A stretch of 64,000 nucleotides of DNA from assembly GCF_000376825.1 (NCBI RefSeq), contig NZ_AQXW01000004.1:2170001-2234000 (forward strand), read 5' to 3'. The notes under the pieces are model-generated. The model saw nothing but the letters and a program-made list of their open reading frames with translations, did not search any database and was not told the origin of the DNA. Both the position numbers and the translations under genes were made by a program. The number at the start of each line of letters is the position of its first letter. Position 1 is the first letter of the stretch. Source of the stretch: Demetria terragena DSM 11295. GTDB lineage: Bacteria > Actinomycetota > Actinomycetes > Actinomycetales > Dermatophilaceae. Positions 58,563-64,000 of the stretch are shown here, piece by piece.

Positions 58563-60619
58563 GGGTTCTCCTTTGGGGTTTCGACAAGCTCAACCGGCGT
58601 GGTTGGCCGTACGTCGGTCGAGCCTGGCCGTACGTCGGTCGAGCTTGTCGAGACCAGGTCGGGTGGGGTCGGTGTGTTGGGCGGAGTCAAGTACGCCCGC
58701 TGGCCGGACTGGTGCTTGAGGTATTCCTCGTAGGCTTCGCGGGTGCTGTCGAGTTGTGCTGTCTGGCTCACGGGCACGTCCCACCATGAGCGCGAATCGG
58801 GCGCATGCACAAGGGGATCGGTTTCGACGTGTATGACGACGGGACCGCCGTTGTCTGGGGCCGCTTTGGCCTCAGCGATGGCCTGCTCCAACTCAGCTCG
58901 GCTGTGCACCTCGATCACCGTCGCTCCGAGACTGCGAGCGTTCGCAGCCAGGTCAACGGGCAGAACGTCGCCACCCAGTCGTCCCTCGGGATCGCGATAG
59001 CGATAACTCGTGCCGAACCGCTGCGAGCCGAGGGACTCCGACAAGGAGCCAATCGAGTGAAATCCATGATTCTGGACCAACACAACAATGACCTTGATTC
59101 GTTCCTGAACCGCGGTCACGAGTTCGGTTGGCATCATGAGGTATCCGCCGTCACCCACCATCGCGAAGACGTCCCGGTCGGGGTCGGCGAGGCGAATGCC
59201 GATGGACGCCGGGACCTCGTATCCCATGCATGAGTAGCCGTATTCGACGTGGTATCCCTTGCGGTCGCGCACCCGCCAGAGCTTGTGTAGGTCGCCGGGC
59301 ATGGAACCAGCGGCGCATAGCACCACATCCCGGGGGTCACTTAGTTCGTTCACGGCGCCGAGCACGCTGCCCTGAGTGAGCAGGCCATCGGTGAGTGCGT
59401 CCGTCACCTCTGCTGGCGGGTCGTACGCCTCCGTCACCTGCGCGTCCCACTCTTGCCAGAGCGAAGCCTGCTCCGTGCGGTAGGTGTCCTCGACACTCCA
59501 GCCGTCGAGTTCACTCGTCAATGCAGTCAACGCTTCTCGTGCGTCGGCGACGACAGTGAGCGCCGATTGCTTTCCAGCATCAAAGTTCGCGATGTTGAGG
59601 TTGACGAAGCGCACGTCAGGGTGCCCGAATGCGGTGCGCGAGGCAGTGGTGAAGTCGCTATAGCGGGTGCCGATGCCGATGACGAGGTCTGCGTGCTCGG
59701 CGACCGTGTTCGCGGCGGTTGTGCCTGTCGAGCCTACGGCGCCGAGCAGTTGTGGGTGACCGTGGGGGAGCGACCCCTTGCCGGCCTGAGACTCCCCGAC
59801 TGGAACGCCGGTGGCCGCGCAGAACTCCGCGAGCGCATCCTCGGCCTGCGCGTAGTGCACCCCGCCGCCGGCAACGATCATCGGACGCCTGGAAGCGCGG
59901 ATCAGGTTGGCAGCAGCGGTAATTCGGCCGCTCTCAGCAGGTGGTCGGGCAACATTCCAGGTTCGATCCTCAAACAGTTCGACTGGCCAGTCGTGGGCCT
60001 CCGCCTGAACATCCTGGGGAAGGGAAAGGGTCACCGCGCCGGTTTCCACCGGGTCGGTAAGTACTCGCATGGCCGCGAGCAACGCCGACGGAAGTTGCTC
60101 GGCCCGGGTGACCTCGTCGAAGTAGCGCGAGACTGGCCGGAAGGCGTCGTTGACGGTGATGTCACCGGCATACGGCACCTCTAACTCCTGCAGCACCGGC
60201 GACGAACGCCGGGTGGCGAATGTCCCTGAGGGCAAAAGCAGCACGGGAATGCGGTTGATGGTCGCGAGCGCAGCACCGGTGAGCATGTTGGTCGAGCCTG
60301 GGCCAACGGACGCCGTGCATGCCCACGTCTGGAGTCGGTCGCGCTGCCGGGCGTAAGCGACCGAAGTGTGCACCATCGCTTGTTCATTGCGGGCCAACAC
60401 ATAAGGAAGCCGTGGCGTCTCGCCCGCCGCGATCGCCGCATCCTCCTGCTGCAGCAGCGCCTGGCCGACGCCGGCGACGTTGCCATGGCCGAAGATGCCA
60501 AAGCACCCGGCGAACAGCTTCTGGCGATTTCCATCGCGTTCAGTCCACTGCTTTCCTAGGAACTCTACGATCGCCTGAGCGACAGTCAGTCGCACTGTGC
60601 CTGAACAGAATTCGTTCAT
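58559..60619 (-). CDS. iolD: Trihydroxycyclohexane-1,2-dione hydrolase, with repeat-encoded C-terminal tail
   Basis: The protein has 686 residues, about 45-50 more than usual. It is a ThDP enzyme: N-terminal pyrimidine domain (GHGNVAGVGQALLQ), central domain, and a C-terminal PP domain with MVGDGGYLMMPTELV and QNHGFHSIGSL. It opens the ring to 5-deoxy-glucuronate. The family-typical end is about WWDVPVSQTAQLD plus a short helix. The remaining ~40 residues are encoded by the dispersed repeat (two STDVRP units, then PVELVETP). ATG 60619 overlaps the iolB stop. Confidence 0.92.
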   Translation of the reverse strand: MNEFCSGTVRLTVAQAIVEFLGKQWTERDGNRQKLFAGCFGIFGHGNVAGVGQALLQQEDAAIAAGETPRLPYVLARNEQAMVHTSVAYARQRDRLQTWACTASVGPGSTNMLTGAALATINRIPVLLLPSGTFATRRSSPVLQELEVPYAGDITVNDAFRPVSRYFDEVTRAEQLPSALLAAMRVLTDPVETGAVTLSLPQDVQAEAHDWPVELFEDRTWNVARPPAESGRITAAANLIRASRRPMIVAGGGVHYAQAEDALAEFCAATGVPVGESQAGKGSLPHGHPQLLGAVGSTGTTAANTVAEHADLVIGIGTRYSDFTTASRTAFGHPDVRFVNLNIANFDAGKQSALTVVADAREALTALTSELDGWSVEDTYRTEQASLWQEWDAQVTEAYDPPAEVTDALTDGLLTQGSVLGAVNELSDPRDVVLCAAGSMPGDLHKLWRVRDRKGYHVEYGYSCMGYEVPASIGIRLADPDRDVFAMVGDGGYLMMPTELVTAVQERIKVIVVLVQNHGFHSIGSLSESLGSQRFGTSYRYRDPEGRLGGDVLPVDLAANARSLGATVIEVHSRAELEQAIAEAKAAPDNGGPVVIHVETDPLVHAPDSRSWWDVPVSQTAQLDSTREAYEEYLKHQSGQRAYLTPPNTPTPPDLVSTSSTDVRPGSTDVRPTTPVELVETPKENP
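58578..58655. repeat. In-frame repeat within the 3' end of iolD (dispersed family)
   Basis: GGTTTCGACAAGCTCAACC is followed by two 20-base matches (TGGCCGTACGTCGGTCGAGC at 58604 and 58625), a period of 21 bases. It ends CTTGTCGAGACC. The period is a multiple of three and keeps iolD open to its ATGA junction with iolE. Confidence 0.93.
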
Positions 60620-61539
60620 GACTTTCCTCCCAAGGGAAGGCGAGGGTCAATCTCCTGGTCACCCCAGGCGTCGCGTACCCACCCGTGATTCGGGTCATCA
60701 CAGATCAACCAGGCGCGCTCGTCGCCTGGCCCAGCCATGACGTTGAGGTAGTAAAGGTCGTACCCCGGGGGCGCCGTCGCAGGTCCATGCCAGCCGTGAG
60801 GAACCAGCACAACATCACCGGTATGCACCTCGGCCAGGACGTCGATCGGTCGACTTTCAGTGCCGTAAACCCGTTGGTATCCCACGGGATCGCCATGATC
60901 GGAACCATCTTGAGTCTGGACCTCGAAGTAGTAGATCTCCTCGAGTTCGGTCTCCTCGCCGGGCCGGGCCTCGTCGTGCTTATGCGGTGGGTAAGAGCTC
61001 CAGTTGCCCGCCGGAGTGATCACCTCACAGGCGATGATCTGATCTGCGTCGAGAACGTTCGGCTGACCAAAGTTGCGCACCTCCCGCGAGGCGACGCCCG
61101 CACCACGCAGTTCGACGGGCACCTGGGATGCCGGAAGGTGTCGGAATTCCTGTCCGCTCGGGTGCTCGACAGCGGCTGCGCACACCGCGATTCGCGCTCC
61201 GTCGGCAATACCGGTGAGCGTGAGTGCGGAGCCCGCGGGGACGTACGCCACGTCCGTCGGCCCAGCAAATACCGAGGTTCGGCCAACCAGGTCGACCGAC
61301 GACGTCTCGCCAGTGACGTCCGTCGCGGTCACGCGTACCGGGCCGGTCAGGGGCACGACGATGTGCTCGAATCCGTCGTCGGAGATGGTGACCGTTTCGC
61401 CTTCGACGGCTGTCCACACGCGAAGTCCAGTGTGTTTCCACCCCTCACGGCGATCATCAACCACGACATCGAATCCATCGTGGGCGGCAGTTCCACGTGG
61501 AATGACCCAGCGGGCGTTGTCCTGTCCGAGTCCGCTCAT
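60616..61539 (-). CDS. iolB: 5-Deoxy-glucuronate isomerase
   Basis: The protein has 307 residues and is a bicupin of the IolB family: FEHIVVPLTGPVRV in the first half, and YPPHKHDEARPGEETELEEIYYF (landmark PPHKHD) and LVPHGWHGPATAPPGYDLYYL in the second half with the metal-binding His and Glu. It converts 5-deoxy-glucuronate to 2-deoxy-5-keto-gluconate. ATGA overlaps link it to the neighbours on both sides. Confidence 0.93.
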   Translation of the reverse strand: MSGLGQDNARWVIPRGTAAHDGFDVVVDDRREGWKHTGLRVWTAVEGETVTISDDGFEHIVVPLTGPVRVTATDVTGETSSVDLVGRTSVFAGPTDVAYVPAGSALTLTGIADGARIAVCAAAVEHPSGQEFRHLPASQVPVELRGAGVASREVRNFGQPNVLDADQIIACEVITPAGNWSSYPPHKHDEARPGEETELEEIYYFEVQTQDGSDHGDPVGYQRVYGTESRPIDVLAEVHTGDVVLVPHGWHGPATAPPGYDLYYLNVMAGPGDERAWLICDDPNHGWVRDAWGDQEIDPRLPLGGKS

Positions 61540-62426
61540 GAGTGAGCTCCTACGTTGTGGACGAGTTGGGCCGCAATATCGACGGCTGCGGCGACATCGT
61601 TGTCGGGTGGGTAGAGGAGCGCGCGTCCGACGACGAGGCCACGCACCGACGGGAGCGCCAGGGCCTTCTCCCAGGAACCGTACGTCTCCGTCGGGTCTCC
61701 CTGCGGATCGCCACCAAGGAGCAAGGTTGGCAGCGTCGTAGCGTCCATGACCCGAGCAAGGTCGTCAACGACCGGGAGTTTGAGCCAGGTGTGCGCGCTG
61801 GTGGTCCCGAGTCCTGAGGCAACGTGAATCGATCGGATGGTGCTGTCTGGATCGAGCAGATTCGTGACCCGACCTCGCTCATCGCGCGTGGACAGGAAGG
61901 GCTCGACCATGGCCATGAGGCGCCGCTCGGCGAGTTCGTCCACGGCGTGCGCCGAGGCCTGCAGCGTGGCGACGGTGCCCGGGTCGTCCAGGCAGATGCG
62001 GGTCAGCATCTTGCCTCCGTCGAGTCCACGCTGCGATATGCCCGAGGGGGTGTATCCGGTGAAGCGGTCGTCCATTTCGAACGAAGCGCCCTGCAGGCCA
62101 CCGCGATTCATCGACCCAATGACGATCTTGCCCTCGAGCGCCCCCATGAGGAGAAGGTCCTCCAGGATGTCGGCTGTTCCGAGCACGCCGTCGACACCTG
62201 GCCGGTCTAGCGCCGCCGCAAGTCGATCGAGAGTGTCACCGCGGTCGGCCATCGCCATCGGGTTGTCTCTGACGCCGAGCGCGGCTCGGGCGGGGTGGTC
62301 GGCTGCTACCAGCAGCATGCGCCCGTCGTCGTGCAGCAACGGCCGGCGGCTGCGCGAGGCCCAGGCGTGATCGATTCGCTCGGGCTCGGTGGCGCGGATC
62401 ATCGTGAGGTCTTGGCGCGACATCAT
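61536..62426 (-). CDS. Class I aldolase-like (beta/alpha)8 protein of iol clusters (Cgl0159 type)
   Basis: The protein has 296 residues from ATG 62426, which overlaps the iolC stop (ATGA); a second ATG follows directly. Features are RMLLVAADHPARAALGV, GKIVIGSMNRGGLQ, LMAMVEPFLS and LPTLLLGGDPQGDP. It resembles the deoxyribose-phosphate/DhnA-type aldolase fold and the protein found at this place in corynebacterial iol clusters. It probably acts as the 2-deoxy-5-keto-gluconate-6-phosphate aldolase (IolJ function); this is from context. Confidence 0.78.
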   Translation of the reverse strand: MMSRQDLTMIRATEPERIDHAWASRSRRPLLHDDGRMLLVAADHPARAALGVRDNPMAMADRGDTLDRLAAALDRPGVDGVLGTADILEDLLLMGALEGKIVIGSMNRGGLQGASFEMDDRFTGYTPSGISQRGLDGGKMLTRICLDDPGTVATLQASAHAVDELAERRLMAMVEPFLSTRDERGRVTNLLDPDSTIRSIHVASGLGTTSAHTWLKLPVVDDLARVMDATTLPTLLLGGDPQGDPTETYGSWEKALALPSVRGLVVGRALLYPPDNDVAAAVDIAAQLVHNVGAHS

Positions 62427-63385
62427 GGTGTCTCCTCGGAACGGGTGGCCAGGGCGGCGGCCACTTCGGTCTCGTCCGGCATGGCGGTGGAGCACTCCAG
62501 TTTGCTCGCGACGATCGCCCCAGCGACGTTTGCGAACTCCAGGGTGCGGCGCAGGTCCCACCCGGACAACAGGCCATGGACGAGCGCCCCACCGAAGGCA
62601 TCTCCGGCGCCGAGGCCGTTGACGACCTCGACGGGGAAGGGTGGCACCTCGACCCGTTCGTCGGCTGTCGCGGCGAGGACCCCCTTGGGCCCTTGCTTGA
62701 CGATGGCGAGGTCGAGCCCGCGGTCGAGTAGCGCGTCGGCGGCTCGTTGCGGGTCAGTCTCGCCGACGGCGACTTCGCACTCTTCCTTGTTGCCGACCGC
62801 GACGCTCGCGCATTCGAGGGCGGCCTCGACATGCGTCCTCGCATCGCCAGGATCCGCCCAGAACATGGGCCGATAGTCAAGGTCCAAGACCGTGTGAGCG
62901 CGCCTTCCGCGTGTTTGGAGCGCCGCGAAATGCGTTGCACGAGAGGGTTCTTGGGATAGCCCAGTCACGGTCACCCAGAAGATATGAGCCTGCCGAATGG
63001 CATCCTCGCTGGGCAGATCGGCGGGCTCCAGCTGCAGGTCTGGCGCGGTGGGGTAGCGGTAGAAGTAGAGCGGGAAGTCGTCTGGCGGGTAGACCTCGCA
63101 GAAAGTCACGGGGGTGGGCGGACCCTCGTGGGCGCTGATGTAGGTCGGGTCGACGCCCAGGCGCTGGGACTCTTGGGCAACATAACGTCCGAACGGGTCC
63201 GCGCCGGTCCGGGTGACGAGTGCGCTGCGGCGGCCATACTGGGCGGCAGCGACCGCGACATTGGTGGCCGATCCGCCCAAGAACTTCTCGAAGGTCTTGA
63301 CCTCCTCGAGACCGACACCGTGGTCGAGTGGGTAAATGTCGACGCCGGTGCGTCCCATAGCGATGAGGTCGTACGCGGCGCTCAT
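62423..63385 (-). CDS. iolC: 5-Dehydro-2-deoxygluconokinase
   Basis: The protein has 320 residues and is a PfkB/ribokinase-family sugar kinase with FLGGSATNVAVAAAQYGRR near residue 37 and the catalytic Asp in NGLGAGDAFGGALVHGLL. IAMGRTGVDIYP at the N-terminus is typical of IolC. It phosphorylates 2-deoxy-5-keto-gluconate. ATG 63385 overlaps the upstream stop (ATGA). A longer frame to 63490 would be internal to the neighbour. Confidence 0.92.
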   Translation of the reverse strand: MSAAYDLIAMGRTGVDIYPLDHGVGLEEVKTFEKFLGGSATNVAVAAAQYGRRSALVTRTGADPFGRYVAQESQRLGVDPTYISAHEGPPTPVTFCEVYPPDDFPLYFYRYPTAPDLQLEPADLPSEDAIRQAHIFWVTVTGLSQEPSRATHFAALQTRGRRAHTVLDLDYRPMFWADPGDARTHVEAALECASVAVGNKEECEVAVGETDPQRAADALLDRGLDLAIVKQGPKGVLAATADERVEVPPFPVEVVNGLGAGDAFGGALVHGLLSGWDLRRTLEFANVAGAIVASKLECSTAMPDETEVAAALATRSEETP

Positions 63386-64000
63386 GCGGCTCCCTTGATC
63401 TCGTTGAGGTCGACCAACCGACCCTCGAGCCGGGAGATGTCGCACGCCTCCGCGATGCGAAAGGCCTGGAGCGCGTCCTGCACGGTGCACGGACTCGCCT
63501 GGGTTCCGGCGACCACATCACAGAAGGCCGCCAACTCGAGCTGATACGCCGGGAGGAATCGCTCCATGAAGGACCATTTCTGTGGACCGCGGGGATAGTC
63601 GACCATTGCTTCGGCCGAGCGGACGGCAAGCGAGTCGTCGAAGCCGACGCCGATCGTTCCCTTCTCGCCCATGACCTCCATCCGGACGTCATGGCCGCCA
63701 CCGTTGTAGCGCGTGGCGCTGACCGTGACCAGGGTGTCGTCGTCCAGGGTGAGGACGGCTGCGGCCGTGTCGACGTCGCCACCTTCGGCGAAGAAGTCGG
63801 CACCTTTGTTTGCCCCGGTGCCGAACGCATTTCTGACCTCGCGTCCGGTCACGAACCGCAGGATGTCGAAGTCGTGGACGTTGCAGTCCCGGAATAGCCC
63901 GCCGCTGGTCGGGATGTATTCAGCGGGTGGAGGGGACTGGTCGTGGGTGTTCGCTCGGATGGTGTGTAAGAAGCCCAACTCTCCTGAGTGAACGGCCTCG
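63382..64000 (-). CDS. Gfo/Idh/MocA oxidoreductase, C-terminal part (start outside window)
   Basis: The last 206 codons of an oxidoreductase are visible, and the frame stays open to the right edge (VHSGELGFLHTIRANTH). SGGLFRDCNVHDFDILRFVTGREV holds the catalytic His/Asp region typical of inositol 2-dehydrogenases of the IolG type. The C-terminal half has MEVMGEKGTIGVGF. It starts, or lies early in, the iol operon. The two Gfo/Idh enzymes may act on different inositol isomers. Confidence 0.82.
   Translation of the reverse strand, partial: EAVHSGELGFLHTIRANTHDQSPPPAEYIPTSGGLFRDCNVHDFDILRFVTGREVRNAFGTGANKGADFFAEGGDVDTAAAVLTLDDDTLVTVSATRYNGGGHDVRMEVMGEKGTIGVGFDDSLAVRSAEAMVDYPRGPQKWSFMERFLPAYQLELAAFCDVVAGTQASPCTVQDALQAFRIAEACDISRLEGRLVDLNEIKGAA

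Noticed and set aside
56642-64000. Inositol operon as part of an aminocyclitol antibiotic cluster
   Set aside because: All enzymes fit catabolism (iolB, C, D, E, G). No aminotransferase, glycosyltransferase or resistance gene is present.

Overview
The window is high-GC actinobacterial DNA. Supporting signs are frequent GTG starts, GGAGG-type ribosome binding sites, many ATGA stop/start overlaps, a bacterial proteasome activator (Bpa), a DUF222/HNH '13E12-type' gene behind an actinobacterial SOS box, a DUF6318 lipoprotein and a RIO1-type kinase. A free-living soil or skin actinomycete, possibly near Intrasporangiaceae/Dermatophilaceae or Nocardioidaceae, fits. That placement is inference only. 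No rRNA, tRNA, CRISPR array, integrase or transposase gene was seen.

Layout. 1-9 kb: mixed housekeeping genes (RraA, histidine phosphatase, two lipoproteins, alpha/beta hydrolase, YciI, ferredoxin-reductase-like flavoprotein, FAD dehydrogenase, AI-2E family permease, Nudix). 10-12 kb: two tandem secreted trypsins with a shared promoter motif. 12-20 kb (minus strand): one long overlapping operon for assimilatory sulfate reduction and siroheme synthesis (sir, cysH, cysD, cysN, cysG/cobA, TSUP permease, cbiX), ending unexpectedly in bpa and headed by two nested upstream micro-ORFs. 20-28 kb: a broken DUF559 gene, CPBP protease, an NAD(P)-binding/TspO fusion, SRPBCC protein, a response regulator/kinase/PepSY locus and a quinone oxidoreductase. 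28-31 kb: RIO1 kinase, ilvA and a PAP2 phosphatase. 31.5 and 44.9 kb: two paralogous secreted trypsin-like proteases with related upstream regions. 32.8-39.5 kb: a defence operon in which a single-chain Type ISP restriction-modification enzyme overlaps a GmrSD-like DUF262/DUF1524 nuclease. 40-46 kb: TetR and a divergent CocE-type hydrolase with a palindromic operator, then secreted proteins. 46-56 kb: IclR regulator, a LexA-controlled HNH gene and the histidine utilisation operon hutH-hutU-(AllC-like)-hutF-hutI. 56-64 kb (minus strand): a myo-inositol catabolism operon (Gfo/Idh, iolC, aldolase, iolB, iolD, iolE, iolG) ending in a decayed hydroxypyruvate-isomerase-like pseudogene.

How the genes work together. 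The cys operon would take sulfate through APS and sulfite to sulfide, and makes the siroheme its own reductase needs. The hut genes would take histidine to formylglutamate or glutamate, with an M20 amidohydrolase in the place of HutG. The iol genes would take inositol to DHAP and malonic semialdehyde; iolA and a transporter are not in view.

A recurrent feature is a dispersed repeat family with the signature GGTCGAG...TCGAGACC, present in at least seven places. Two copies lie inside genes, extending the N-terminus of CysD and the C-terminus of IolD. The coding copies have periods of 18 and 21 bp (multiples of three), whereas intergenic copies have periods of 16, about 25 and 41 bp as well as 18.
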